Below, one piece after another: positions 9,718 through 18,616 of a stretch of 64,000 nucleotides of DNA. Under the pieces are notes generated by a model. That model was given only the letters and a program-made list of their open reading frames with translations. It made no database searches and was not told where the DNA came from. This DNA comes from Bacillota bacterium. GTDB taxonomy: Bacteria; Bacillota; Bacilli; Desulfuribacillales; Desulfuribacillaceae. The position numbers and the translations under genes are program-made. The stretch covers positions 106,099-170,098 of the forward strand of contig JAEWFW010000038.1 of NCBI GenBank assembly GCA_023388635.1, written 5' to 3'. Within the stretch, counting starts at the first letter, position 1. The number at the start of each line of letters is the position of its first letter.

Positions 9718-10699
9718 CAACTCCTTCTTGTAAAACTTCTGTCACTTGTATGGCAAGCCGTTTCTTGGAGATACCCGGCTGCGCTTTATATTTCAACATG
9801 TTACCGACACGTATTTTCACAGGTTCGTCACTCGAAGAATCTAGCTGTATGACATCACCCAGTCCTAAATTCAGAAATTCTCCAATCGATATCGTCGAAG
9901 ATCCCAATTCGGCTCTCAATGTTACATATGCTTCTTTCACTCTGTCTTGAATCTGCTGTATCTCAATATCTGAACGCGCCTTAGTTTGTGAAGAAAACCA
10001 ATGGTGCGCTGTTAATTTCGGCATGATCGGTTCCAAAACAACATGCGGCAGGCAAAAATTGATCATTCCCGTCGTTTCGCCGATTTTCGTGCTGAGCGAG
10101 ATGACAGCGACTGTTTCGTTCGGAGACACAATCTGCATAAATTGCGGATTTGTTTCTATAAGATCCAAAACGGGATCGAATTCAACAATCGTTTTCCATG
10201 CTTCAGCGAAATTTTCGAGCGCTTTATGAATAATTCTCTCAATGACGGTCGTTTCAATTTCTGTTAAACTTCGAAATTTCTCAGCACTGACTCCCTGTCC
10301 TCCCATGAGCCGATCCAACATAGAAAACGCGATATTCGGATTGACTTCCATGACAAGTCTTCCTTCGAGCGGATATGCTTCGAATACACTCAAGATCGTC
10401 ATTTTAGGAATGGAGCGAATAAACTCATCATATGGTAACTGGTCGACGGAAGCTACCGTAATCTGTACAAAAGTTCGAAATTGAGCAGAAAAATACGTCG
10501 TCAAAAGCCGCGCAAAATTCTCATGAATACGTGTTAAACTACGTGTCTGATCTTTAGAAAACCTGTATGCCCTTTTAAAATCATACACCTTGACTTTTTT
10601 CTGCACTTCATCCTTACGCATCTCCTCCGCATCTAATTCTCCGGAAGAAATGGCGCTAAGAAGGGCGTCAATTTCACTTTGAGAGAGAACCTCACTCAT
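9704..10699 (-). CDS. fliM: FliM, flagellar motor switch protein
   Basis: C-ring switch protein. The N-terminal CheY-binding helix reads VLSQSEIDALLSAI, the middle domain has the FliM signature MLDRLMGGQG, and a C-terminal SpoA domain interacts with FliY/FliN. At 331 aa it is of standard length. It lies between fliL and fliY and overlaps fliY. Confidence 0.97.
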   Translation of the reverse strand: MSEVLSQSEIDALLSAISSGELDAEEMRKDEVQKKVKVYDFKRAYRFSKDQTRSLTRIHENFARLLTTYFSAQFRTFVQITVASVDQLPYDEFIRSIPKMTILSVFEAYPLEGRLVMEVNPNIAFSMLDRLMGGQGVSAEKFRSLTEIETTVIERIIHKALENFAEAWKTIVEFDPVLDLIETNPQFMQIVSPNETVAVISLSTKIGETTGMINFCLPHVVLEPIMPKLTAHHWFSSQTKARSDIEIQQIQDRVKEAYVTLRAELGSSTISIGEFLNLGLGDVIQLDSSSDEPVKIRVGNMLKYKAQPGISKKRLAIQVTEVLQEGVDEIE

Positions 10700-10750
10700 A
10701 TAAGACCACCCACTTTTCTATTTGCAATCTTGTTGTTACTAACGGAAACA

Positions 10751-11197
10751 TTACTGCGCCATTTTGTCGATGATATAAATATCTACAATCGTACCTTTAG
10801 ACATAATCTCATTCGCTTTTTGCAAAATTAACAGCTTATATGCTTCCAATCCTTCTGATGTCTCAAAATCTGTTTTCGTTTGTGAATGTAATGTCGTAAT
10901 AATAATGTCTTTCAATTGTATTTCTCTCTGCTGTAGCTCTTCTTTTGCCTTCGCACTATCCATCATAAATGATAAACTCAGGACAATCATTCGACCATCA
11001 GCCAAATTTGTCGTAATTTTCTCTAATGTCAATGAATTTTCTTGTATCTCAGCTCCAGAGAATGTCACCTCGGTAGCCGGTGGTTTGTTTTTTGCTGCCC
11101 CGTCAGCCAATATGTATGTCAACACGACGACAATAGCTAAAAGTGACAAAGCAATCAATGTAATTAAAAGTATATTGACAACTTTATTTTGGAACAC
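10751..11197 (-). CDS. fliL: FliL, basal-body stator-associated protein
   Basis: Single-pass membrane protein that surrounds the stator units. It has an N-terminal hydrophobic helix (residues about 10-32) and a FliL extracytoplasmic domain ending in the typical DIIITTLHSQTKTDFETSEGLE stretch. The longest frame starts at a GTG at 11206 directly on top of the GGGGGG ribosome site. The GTG at 11197 has the better spacing (about 8 bases) and is chosen; this is a judgement call. Confidence 0.9.
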   Translation of the reverse strand: MFQNKVVNILLITLIALSLLAIVVVLTYILADGAAKNKPPATEVTFSGAEIQENSLTLEKITTNLADGRMIVLSLSFMMDSAKAKEELQQREIQLKDIIITTLHSQTKTDFETSEGLEAYKLLILQKANEIMSKGTIVDIYIIDKMAQ

Positions 11198-11217
11198 AGA
11201 CCGCACCCCCCAGTCTA

Positions 11218-11448
11218 CTACTCTTCATTTTCTTGCAGTTGTGACTGATGTTGAATGACAACCTTCAAGCCGCCAACCGAAGTATAAAATTCTTGCATCC
11301 TACGCAACATTTGCTCAACTGTTTCCCGAACTACAAGTTTTTTCCCGTTTGTCAATGTGACAACGACATCGGGGGTTGCTTCAAATCCTTCGATATGTAC
11401 TGGATTAATATAGAAAGTACTTCCATTCAATCTTGATACTTCAATCAT
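11218..11448 (-). CDS. swrD: SwrD/FlbD family flagellar protein
   Basis: Small protein (76 aa) of the FlbD family, called SwrD (YlzI) in Bacillus subtilis, where it increases stator power for swarming. It begins with the diagnostic MIEVSRLNGSTFYINP and contains the conserved DVVVTLTNGKKLVVRE segment. It lies between flgE and fliL, exactly the Bacillus position. A GGTGGGG ribosome site precedes the ATG. Confidence 0.92.
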   Translation of the reverse strand: MIEVSRLNGSTFYINPVHIEGFEATPDVVVTLTNGKKLVVRETVEQMLRRMQEFYTSVGGLKVVIQHQSQLQENEE

Positions 11449-11484
11449 ATGCTGAACCCCACCATTCCAGTAAGAAGCTTATGG

Positions 11485-11522
11485 TTTCTTTGACGGCGAT
11501 TGTTGCTTCGCCGTCAAAGAAA
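11485..11522. repeat. Perfect 15-bp inverted repeat between flgE and swrD
   Basis: The arms 11485-11499 and 11508-11522 are exact reverse complements of 15 bases with an 8-base loop. The arm is TTTCTTTGACGGCGA. No T-tract follows on either strand, so it is not a canonical intrinsic terminator. In the operon mRNA it would form a strong hairpin between flgE and the downstream swrD-fliL-fliM genes and could act in RNA processing or partial attenuation. Confidence 0.75.
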
Positions 11523-11554
11523 TTCCATTAAATTAACGTTTTTAACTACTTAAA

Positions 11555-12376
11555 TTAACGCTTCAAATTCACTACTTCTTGCAAAATTTCATCGGATGTC
11601 GTGATTATTCTCGAGTTAGCTTGGAACCCTCTCTGAGCGATGATCATCTCTGTGAATTCGCTCGTCAATTCCACGTTAGACATTTCAAGTCGTCCCGCGA
11701 CAAGAACTCCTCTACGCTCATCACCAGGAGCACCTATATACCCCAACGGATCAGTATCTCCACCAGCAACCGCGTTCGCGGTAATACGGAAACGTGTACC
11801 GCCGACTTTTTCCAATCCTTCGGGATTTGTGACGGTAATTAAACCAATCGGTCCAACTTGCGCTTCTTCTTGATCTGCGCTAATTGTTGTAATAAATCCA
11901 TAGGCACCGATACTGTAAGATTCGATATCTTCACCTATTTCAATCGGTGCTCCACCTGAATCAAGCACGAAATATCCGTCGGAAGTGACGAGGAACCCTT
12001 CACCATCAAGCTTGAAATTTCCAGCACGGGTCAACAGAATTGGTCCGTCTGCGCCATCCTGTACCGCAAAATATCCGTCCCCTTCAATGTACAAGTCATT
12101 TCCGTAATTTGTACTCATTGGACTTCCTTCTGTGTGAATATTATCGATACTTGATATTGTACTTCCTAATCCCACCTGCTGTGGATTACGACCACCGCGC
12201 TCACCTTCGATAGGTGCAGTGACACCTGCCACTGTTTGGCTTAATACATCTTGAAACATGACCCTAGCAGCTTTAAAGCCGACTGTGTTGACATTAGCGA
12301 TGTTGTTTCCAATAACATCAAGTTTTGTTTGGAAACCACGCATCCCTGCAACACCGGAATACAATGAACGTAACAT
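11555..12376 (-). CDS. flgE: Flagellar hook protein FlgE (short, FlgG-like)
   Basis: Hook/rod-family protein. The N-terminal motif (MLRSLYSGVAGMRGFQTKLDVIGNNIANVNTVGFK region) and the C-terminal coiled-coil segment ending in ANSRIITTSDEILQEVVNLKR are both present. Length (273 aa) matches the short Bacillus FlgE of this operon position; by sequence it is equally close to FlgG, as is common in Firmicutes. AAGGAGG precedes the ATG. It follows flgD and the TIGR02530-like gene. Confidence 0.9.
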   Translation of the reverse strand: MLRSLYSGVAGMRGFQTKLDVIGNNIANVNTVGFKAARVMFQDVLSQTVAGVTAPIEGERGGRNPQQVGLGSTISSIDNIHTEGSPMSTNYGNDLYIEGDGYFAVQDGADGPILLTRAGNFKLDGEGFLVTSDGYFVLDSGGAPIEIGEDIESYSIGAYGFITTISADQEEAQVGPIGLITVTNPEGLEKVGGTRFRITANAVAGGDTDPLGYIGAPGDERRGVLVAGRLEMSNVELTSEFTEMIIAQRGFQANSRIITTSDEILQEVVNLKR

Positions 12377-12454
12377 AATTTTTCCTCCTTGTTGTTAGAC
12401 TCGCGTCAATCATTCAGCGAGCATGAGGCTTCCGTAAGGTCCAGCCTCTATCAT

Positions 12455-12841
12455 TTACAATATAACCGCACTGTCGATATTCGTAAAAACATTCTCTTTT
12501 GTAGATTTTTCATCCATTGCTGTGATGACTGTCTTGTTACTGACACTCACTACATAAGCAACCTGATCCATTAAAACCAACGCATCTCTGGCACCTTTCT
12601 GCGCGACATTATCGACCGCATTTTCCAGCTTTTCCATTGCAGCATCTGACAAATGAATTCCACGCTCTTCCATACGTTTTAATGCATGGGCGCTGAATTT
12701 TATCGGCTGCCGTTGAATCGATTCCAGCGTTTTTTGAAATACGTCTTGAAATTGCCCAACGTGCTGTTTATGCGTTACAGCAGGTTTTCTCGGAGATTGA
12801 ATTGGTTGAATCGGTTGATGGAACCAAACCTTATTATTCAT
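12455..12841 (-). CDS. Flagellar operon protein, TIGR02530-like
   Basis: Small (128 aa) conserved protein found between flgD and flgE in many Firmicute flagellar operons (TIGR02530 flagellar operon protein). It has a proline/glutamine-rich N-terminus, then the family's SAHALKRMEERGIHLSDAAM helix and the VYVVSVSNKTVITAMD-like beta segment; here the sequence reads VAYVVSVSNKTVITAMD. No catalytic residues are apparent and the molecular role is unknown. A good ribosome site (TTGGAGGAATCACG) precedes the ATG. Confidence 0.85.
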   Translation of the reverse strand: MNNKVWFHQPIQPIQSPRKPAVTHKQHVGQFQDVFQKTLESIQRQPIKFSAHALKRMEERGIHLSDAAMEKLENAVDNVAQKGARDALVLMDQVAYVVSVSNKTVITAMDEKSTKENVFTNIDSAVIL

Positions 12842-12868
12842 CGTGATTCCTCCAACTGCAATAACTCA

Positions 12869-13504
12869 TTAGCCATTTCCTTCATTTTCACTTTCGTCGG
12901 AAGGATTGTCAGTTTCACCCGATACGTCTGGATCTACAGGAGGCTCTGGATCAACGGGTTCTTCCGGATCTACAGGAGACTCTGGATCAACAGGTTCTTC
13001 CGGATCTACAGGAGACTCTGGATCAATAGGTTCTTCGGGATCTACAGGCTTTTCAGGATCAACCGGTTTTTCCGGCTCCACCGGATCGGGCTCTTTTTCA
13101 ACCTCATATACTCGTGCGACATTCGTTAAATATAGTTCCTTGTTGCCGACTTTTAATATGGCTACGCCGTCTTTGATTGAAACCTCAGTGACTATGCCGT
13201 TGATGGATTCTTTCCCCATCATTCCTTCTACGCCTTTGCCGATCAACTGAAACGCTTGAAACTGTTGCAAGTGGTTATTCTGCTGCTGCAACTGAGCGAT
13301 GTTGGACAATTGCTCCAAAGAAGTGAACTGAGCCATTTGAGCGATAAAATCCTTATCTTCCATCGGTGACATCGGATCCTGATTGGCTAATTGTGTTACT
13401 AGTATCTTTAAAAAATCGTCTTTACCTAATTCCTTTTTTACTTCTCTTGACACATTGGTTTGTGGATTTCGCTCCACTGAAATAGGATCATTGATTTCGG
13501 GCAT
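12869..13504 (-). CDS. flgD: FlgD, hook-cap scaffold with long PVDPE repeat tail
   Basis: Scaffold that caps the growing hook. The N-terminal FlgD domain (residues about 22-90) has LGKDDFLKILVTQLANQDPMSPMEDKDF-type sequence followed by the beta region to about residue 135. Bacillus FlgD ends near there. Here an acidic tail of about 75 residues follows, with eight six-residue units of xxPVDP (145-192) and a Ser/Glu/Asn-rich end. Since FlgD is exported, the tail would lie at the hook tip outside the cell during assembly. AGGAGG precedes the ATG. Confidence 0.92.
   Translation of the reverse strand: MPEINDPISVERNPQTNVSREVKKELGKDDFLKILVTQLANQDPMSPMEDKDFIAQMAQFTSLEQLSNIAQLQQQNNHLQQFQAFQLIGKGVEGMMGKESINGIVTEVSIKDGVAILKVGNKELYLTNVARVYEVEKEPDPVEPEKPVDPEKPVDPEEPIDPESPVDPEEPVDPESPVDPEEPVDPEPPVDPDVSGETDNPSDESENEGNG
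12929..13072 (-). repeat. 18-bp tandem repeat (8 units) in the flgD tail
   Basis: Eight 18-bp units encode [E][KES]PVDP hexapeptides (one unit has PIDP). Pairs of units form a higher-order 36-bp repeat (alternating EEPVDP and ESPVDP), which suggests recent duplication. The repeat is in frame and within the flgD coding sequence. Confidence 0.9.
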
Positions 13505-13514
13505 ATTTTCCCTC

Positions 13515-14993
13515 CTAAACCGTGTAATTCACTGTTGTTGCAAGATCATCTTGGTGAATAAACCGTCTGTCAAGTTGATTCTCATTGACAAAATCCAACG
13601 CAAGCTCCTCTAGCTCTTCTAAAGAAAAGCTTCCCGTATCCTTATGCTTCTTGCTCTGTTGCTGCTCTTGCTGTTCTCTGCGCTGATGCTGCAAATAACC
13701 CTGTGCTCCGGCAGTTGGTTGTGTTAAGTTCGATACGGCTTGACCTTGCTGGACATCAATGCGATCAATTTGAATGCCGGTATGAAGCATTGCTGCACGT
13801 AAACTGCCAATCGTGCTGTCAAGCAGTTCTTTTGTCGCCAATGAATCAGTGACGATACTTGCGGTAACCTGCCCGTCTTTCGCCACAACAGTCACTTGCA
13901 ACGAACCTAAATTTTCAGGATGCAACATGATTCTCACCGTTTGCTGTCCATTCGGCTTAGTGACAAGTTTTGCCTGATTGACGACCAATGCCTCCATTTG
14001 CTCTTGGAATTTCCCCGCAGTCGTATAAGTCATCTTCATCTCCGTTTGGTTCGTATCTTTGACCGTAGATGCTACATGATCTGCGAATGCGACATGGGTA
14101 TTTAATTTCCCCGCGGCTTCCTGAACAGAAGCAGAAGTTTGTGAATCAGCTTGTGCAGCCGTGTGTCCCTGCTCTTGATGTTGCCCCATTGCCGTTCCTG
14201 GTTGTTCGGTATGCCCGACAACTTTAGAGACCGACAACGTCGCGCTTTCTGTTTCCAACGGGCTCTCCGTTGTTGGTGGTGTAACGGCTTGATTTTGGTT
14301 CTGTAATGCAGCGAAATGCACAGTTGTTTCTGTTCGGGCAGACAGACCATTCTGCGCAAACTCTTGTTTTTCTGCCACCGCTAACAGTGTTTTAATGACT
14401 TCTACCAATTGACTCTTATTCATAGTCTTGGTTGCTTCATTGGCTGTGTTTGTTGCAAGCAGTTGTTCATCATTAAGTGTCGGTACATCAGATGCCGTTT
14501 TGTGGAAAATAACTGTTTCACGTCGATATTGATGTGTCAACGAATGATCGTTTGCCACTGGAAGCGACGGTTCTTGGATCGTTTGCTGTGGCTGTGTCTG
14601 CTGATATACAGTGATCAGCTCCGCTACGTATCCTAAAAAGTGCTCCATCGATACAAATTTTTTGCGAATTTCCGACAATTCTTCATCAGTAAACAATTCG
14701 TCAAGCTGTTCGCCACTTTTTTGTTGTGTCATTAACTCTTCGATCAGTACCAATAGTTCTTCTAAATCTTGTGCACTTAGCCCTTGTAACAAAAGCATAA
14801 TTTTCCCATTAATGATGCCAGGCAATTTGCTTTCTGCCAGATTCCCATCAATCATTGGTTGTACTTCACCCTGTAATGCTTGTGATAACATTTGCAAGAA
14901 ACCCGTATTCGATTTTCCCGAAACAGTGTTCACAGAGACAGTCGATCCCATAACAGGTGTTGCTGCCATGTTTAATGCGGTTGCGTTCATCAT
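13515..14993 (-). CDS. fliK: FliK, hook-length control protein
   Basis: Exported ruler protein that measures hook length and triggers the FlhB switch. The C-terminal conserved domain includes VRIMLHPENLGSLQVTVVAKDGQVTASIVTDS, the FliK core. The middle is a long Gln/Thr/Glu-rich region of low conservation, as usual. The frame opens at a GTG at 15002, but the ATG at 14993 sits 8 bases behind AGGAGG and is chosen (492 aa). It lies between the motE-like gene and flgD. Confidence 0.9.
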   Translation of the reverse strand: MMNATALNMAATPVMGSTVSVNTVSGKSNTGFLQMLSQALQGEVQPMIDGNLAESKLPGIINGKIMLLLQGLSAQDLEELLVLIEELMTQQKSGEQLDELFTDEELSEIRKKFVSMEHFLGYVAELITVYQQTQPQQTIQEPSLPVANDHSLTHQYRRETVIFHKTASDVPTLNDEQLLATNTANEATKTMNKSQLVEVIKTLLAVAEKQEFAQNGLSARTETTVHFAALQNQNQAVTPPTTESPLETESATLSVSKVVGHTEQPGTAMGQHQEQGHTAAQADSQTSASVQEAAGKLNTHVAFADHVASTVKDTNQTEMKMTYTTAGKFQEQMEALVVNQAKLVTKPNGQQTVRIMLHPENLGSLQVTVVAKDGQVTASIVTDSLATKELLDSTIGSLRAAMLHTGIQIDRIDVQQGQAVSNLTQPTAGAQGYLQHQRREQQEQQQSKKHKDTGSFSLEELEELALDFVNENQLDRRFIHQDDLATTVNYTV

Positions 14994-15029
14994 ATTTCTC
15001 ACCTCCTTTCAAATATAAGCTATCTATGG

Positions 15030-15920
15030 TTATTGTAATAACCGCTGAGTAATTTGTGCCGCTTGACTGGAAGGCATTTTCTCCAATAAAGCGGATCGTT
15101 TTTCCGATTGCAAATGCTTCAAAATTTCTGCGGCTTCTGCAACACTCATTTGCGCGATAATTTCCGCCACCCGATCTTCGGACATCTTTCCATACTGCTC
15201 AGCCAAATCTTTCACCCGTTGCTCCTGTTGATTCTTCTGATCCAATTGGCGGTTTAATTGCTCAATTTTTGCAAGTAATACCGCTACTTCCTCTGTTTCA
15301 GAATCCGGCTTCGCCACTAATAGTGACGTCAGCGTTGCCGCTTTCTCCGGTGTCATCTTCTCAAAAATCTTTGCACGGTCAGCACTACTCATGCCATTGA
15401 GAATTTGGATTGCTTCCATCTCGGTGAGGTTGGCGATAATCGGTGCCGATTTGCTCGGTGGCATCGCTTTATACATCTTCGATAATTCCGCCATATTCTC
15501 TTGCCAATTTTGCTGCATCGTAGACTTCGTTTCAAGCTGCGTCGTTAATTCTTTGATCTCGGATTCTAAATCAGATATCGTAAGATTTCTTCCTTCTAAG
15601 GATTTATTCAATTCATCAATCGTTTGTTGCTTATATTCAAGTTCTTCGTTGAGCGAGGCAATTTCACTTTCCAATTGAGAAATTTTTTCTTGCTCGCTTG
15701 GACCACTCACGCCTTGCTCATCACCTGATTCATCTCCATCAACATATTGATTGACAACCGGCAGAGAGGACACAGAATTTTTCAAGGTTGCCACGACATC
15801 ATAACCCAAAAACGACATAAAAACGCCTGCTAGTATTGCAGTAAACAGCATTGGCAGAATTATAATGTAAAACAACCACTCCAGTTTGCTGTAACTTTTT
15901 CCTGTATTCTCATCTGTCAT
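15030..15920 (-). CDS. MotE-like (YlxF) membrane coiled-coil protein
   Basis: Single N-terminal membrane helix (about residues 15-37), a long coiled coil (about 75-140) and a C-terminal MgtE-N-like domain (about 150-296) with two repeated helical units, KMYKAMPPSKSAPIIANL and EQYGKMSEDRVAEIIAQM. This is the layout of YlxF/MotE proteins encoded between fliJ and fliK in Firmicutes. It is thought to help in motor or export function, but its job in this lineage is inference. GGTGGAG precedes the ATG. Confidence 0.85.
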   Translation of the reverse strand: MTDENTGKSYSKLEWLFYIIILPMLFTAILAGVFMSFLGYDVVATLKNSVSSLPVVNQYVDGDESGDEQGVSGPSEQEKISQLESEIASLNEELEYKQQTIDELNKSLEGRNLTISDLESEIKELTTQLETKSTMQQNWQENMAELSKMYKAMPPSKSAPIIANLTEMEAIQILNGMSSADRAKIFEKMTPEKAATLTSLLVAKPDSETEEVAVLLAKIEQLNRQLDQKNQQEQRVKDLAEQYGKMSEDRVAEIIAQMSVAEAAEILKHLQSEKRSALLEKMPSSQAAQITQRLLQ

Positions 15921-16010
15921 TTCTCCACCACCTATAGTAAACTGCCAACTGCTTTTGCAACAACGATCTGTGTCGCCCTTCTCTTACTATATAATAAATT
16001 CAGATAATTC

Positions 16011-16451
16011 TCAGTAATTTTTCATAATATATCGCTGTAGACTAATTTCATCTAAGATACCTTGCTCGATTTTCATCTGCTCTGCGACATATTCCTCTTT
16101 TAAGATTTCCGAGAGTTTATCCCACTTTTTTTCCTCTTTGTGTGCCTTTAATAACTCTTGCTGTTTGCTGAGCATGAACTTCTCGAGTTCATTCACTTTT
16201 ATCAATTGCTGCTCTTTCTGTTGTTTAATGCGCAACAGATAATGATAACGAGTATGTAAATCGTGTGTAGTCATAGATTCGCAAGCAGCAATTTCTCGCT
16301 GCATTTCAAGCTCATCCGCTTTATATTGCTCATACTGCCGTTTAGCCGCTTCATAATCTTTCACAGCTTTACCGTAAGTCGCTTTCGCGGAATCTGCTTC
16401 CTTTTGTCGCAAATCTAGTATTTTCTGATATTGAAATTGGAATTTTCTCAT
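16011..16451 (-). CDS. fliJ: FliJ, flagellar export chaperone-escort
   Basis: Coiled-coil protein (146 aa) that acts as the central stalk of the FliI ATPase ring and escorts export chaperones. The N-terminus MRKFQFQYQKILDLRQKEADSAK and the alternating charged helices are typical. It starts seven bases after the fliI stop. Confidence 0.92.
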   Translation of the reverse strand: MRKFQFQYQKILDLRQKEADSAKATYGKAVKDYEAAKRQYEQYKADELEMQREIAACESMTTHDLHTRYHYLLRIKQQKEQQLIKVNELEKFMLSKQQELLKAHKEEKKWDKLSEILKEEYVAEQMKIEQGILDEISLQRYIMKNY

Positions 16452-16458
16452 CGTTAGA

Positions 16459-17796
16459 TTACTCCGTTATCAAGTGATTAAGAACTAAAGAGGTATCCTC
16501 AAATGTAGTTCTCTCATAAACCCCTTGCTGACAAAACGCATTGATTTTATCTATATATTGGATTGCCGTATCTAATTTGCGGTTGCTGCCTTTTTTGTAT
16601 GCACCGATGGAAATCAAGTCTTCCGAATCTCGGTAAACTGCCATCAATTCCCTAACCCGGTTGGAAGATTTCACGTGTTGATCATCGACGACCTCTGTCA
16701 TCACCCTGCTTACACTCTGTAACACGTCGATTGCCGGATAATGGCTTTTATGAGCCAGCTTTCTCGATAATACGATATGCCCGTCGAGAATTCCTCGGAC
16801 CGCGTCGGCAATCGGTTCATTCATGTCGTCCGCATCCACTAACACTGTATAGAAGGCGGTGATGCTCCCTTTATCAGACGTACCGGAGCGTTCCAATAAT
16901 TTCGGCAGGCTGGCAAATACCGAAGGGGTATATCCCCGCGAGGCAGGTGGTTCGCCGATTGCTAAACCAACTTCCCTCGCCGCCATAGCATAGCGCGTCA
17001 GTGAATCCATCATCAACATCACTTGTTTTCCTTGATCGCGAAAGTATTCTGCAATGGAAGTTGCTAAGAGCGCACCCTTCATCCTTATCAATGCCGACTG
17101 GTCGGAAGTGGCGACGATCAGTACAGATTTTTTCAAACCTTCTTCTCCCAGATCCCGCTCGATAAAATCTCGCACTTCCCTTCCACGCTCACCGATCAAT
17201 GCAATGACGTTAATATCTGCCTCGGTATTTCTGGCAATCATACCTAGCAATGTGCTCTTGCCGACACCGCTGCCCGCAAACAAACCGATTCTCTGTCCTT
17301 TGCCAATCGTATTCAAGCCATCAAGCGCCCGGACACCGACAGACATCGGTTCCGTAATACGCGGACGGTGGAGCGGGTTTGGTGGTAAATTATTCGCACT
17401 ATAGCGTTCCATCGTATCCGATATCGGCTTTCCGTCAATCGGCATACCTAAGCCATCTAACACGCGCCCTAAAAGCTCATTGCCGACTCTGACAGTTAGC
17501 GGTTTATTCGTCGGAATGACTTGACTGCCCGGACCAATCGCTCCCAATTCGCCCAAAGGCATTAAAAGCACTTTGTCCTCTTTAAACCCTACGACTTCCG
17601 CCATAATCTTCTGCTTTTGCGCTTCTGATTCAATCACGCAGATTTCACCTAACGCCACCGCCGGTCCCTTTGCTTCAATCGTCAGACCGATGACTTGTGT
17701 AACTTTACCATTGATGCGGATCGGGTCAACCTTATCTATGGCATACATCACTTTTCTGTAGAGTTTCTCTTGATCAAGTATCGCCAAGGTCTTCAC
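16459..17796 (-). CDS. fliI: FliI, flagellar export ATPase
   Basis: F1-beta-like ATPase of the flagellar export apparatus. Walker A is GSGVGKST at residues 175-182 and the catalytic segment ALIGERGREVRDFIERDLG follows. The C-terminal helical domain contains SYKKG-like sequence (ISIGAYKKGSNRKLD). At 445 aa it is of family length. It starts at a GTG that overlaps fliH by 23 bases with a weak ribosome site (TTGGGAC). Confidence 0.97.
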   Translation of the reverse strand: MKTLAILDQEKLYRKVMYAIDKVDPIRINGKVTQVIGLTIEAKGPAVALGEICVIESEAQKQKIMAEVVGFKEDKVLLMPLGELGAIGPGSQVIPTNKPLTVRVGNELLGRVLDGLGMPIDGKPISDTMERYSANNLPPNPLHRPRITEPMSVGVRALDGLNTIGKGQRIGLFAGSGVGKSTLLGMIARNTEADINVIALIGERGREVRDFIERDLGEEGLKKSVLIVATSDQSALIRMKGALLATSIAEYFRDQGKQVMLMMDSLTRYAMAAREVGLAIGEPPASRGYTPSVFASLPKLLERSGTSDKGSITAFYTVLVDADDMNEPIADAVRGILDGHIVLSRKLAHKSHYPAIDVLQSVSRVMTEVVDDQHVKSSNRVRELMAVYRDSEDLISIGAYKKGSNRKLDTAIQYIDKINAFCQQGVYERTTFEDTSLVLNHLITE

Positions 17797-18616
17797 GTCC
17801 CAAATCTAATGATTGCAAAGCTTTTCTAATTTCATCGAATTGCGTCGTAACTTTCGCGTCAATCGTGCCCATATTTGTGTGGAGTTGCGCACCACCCGCT
17901 TCAATGTGGGGTTCTGCCTGAATCGTAATGTCTGCTTTCCCCGCCAAAATATTTTTAAAAACAGGAAGTGCTTGCTGTACCTGCGCAAAATCATCAGGGT
18001 GCACCTGAATTTCTACCTTTTCGGTATCACGGATCTTTTTCAGCGCTAAAACGACTACTTCGACGATTTGTTCCTTTAATATCTGCGGATTATTGAGAAT
18101 GACTTTGCGCGCGATGGCGTAAGCAAGGTCAACAATCACATTTTGTGCATCGTAAATCTCCTGCTGTTTGTATACGATGGCATCTTGTAAAATTTGATTG
18201 GCATTGTTCAATGTCGCCATATATTCAGCATGTGCACTTTCCATGCCTGCTTGCTGACCATGATCGTACCCGGTGCGAAATCCTTCACTCTCGGCGTTTT
18301 CGTAGACTTCTTGCGCCTTGACCTGCATCTGTTCCTGCATCGCTTGCTGCTCCTGATTCGCCATGTCCCTAATGGAAGCAGCCTGTTTTTCCGCATTGGC
18401 GATAATTTCTGCCGCTTCGGCTTTGGCGTCTTTGATCATCGCCAAAATTTCTTCCGGAATATCGAGTGTTTGTTCCTCGAACCCTTTTTGGTCGTCCTGT
18501 TCCCCCAATATATCCATTTCCTCAGGCTCTTCAAAGATCTGCAATGGCTTCGGTTCAATCAATCTAATTTGTGACGAGGGTTGTAGATGTCCCGCTTTAA
18601 ACAACCTACTAGACAA
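17774..18616 (-). CDS. fliH: FliH, export ATPase regulator
   Basis: Negative regulator and membrane anchor of FliI. It has a central Gln/Ala/Glu-rich coiled coil (roughly residues 60-130) and a C-terminal V-ATPase E-subunit-like domain containing VDLAYAIARKVILNN. The start is a TTG at 18616 overlapping the fliG stop; GGAGGGG lies about nine bases upstream, supporting this start. Length is 280 aa. Confidence 0.9.
   Translation of the reverse strand: MSSRLFKAGHLQPSSQIRLIEPKPLQIFEEPEEMDILGEQDDQKGFEEQTLDIPEEILAMIKDAKAEAAEIIANAEKQAASIRDMANQEQQAMQEQMQVKAQEVYENAESEGFRTGYDHGQQAGMESAHAEYMATLNNANQILQDAIVYKQQEIYDAQNVIVDLAYAIARKVILNNPQILKEQIVEVVVLALKKIRDTEKVEIQVHPDDFAQVQQALPVFKNILAGKADITIQAEPHIEAGGAQLHTNMGTIDAKVTTQFDEIRKALQSLDLGREDLGDT

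Noticed and set aside
11485..11522. Intrinsic terminator after flgE
   Set aside because: The hairpin is perfect but no T run follows on the minus strand, and the operon clearly continues; kept as an inverted repeat instead.
12906..13250. Repeated Gly-Ser-Thr-rich open frame on the plus strand and CRISPR-like regular spacing
   Set aside because: It is the antisense of the PVDP repeat in flgD. The units are contiguous without spacers, so it is not a CRISPR array, and the frame has no ribosome site.
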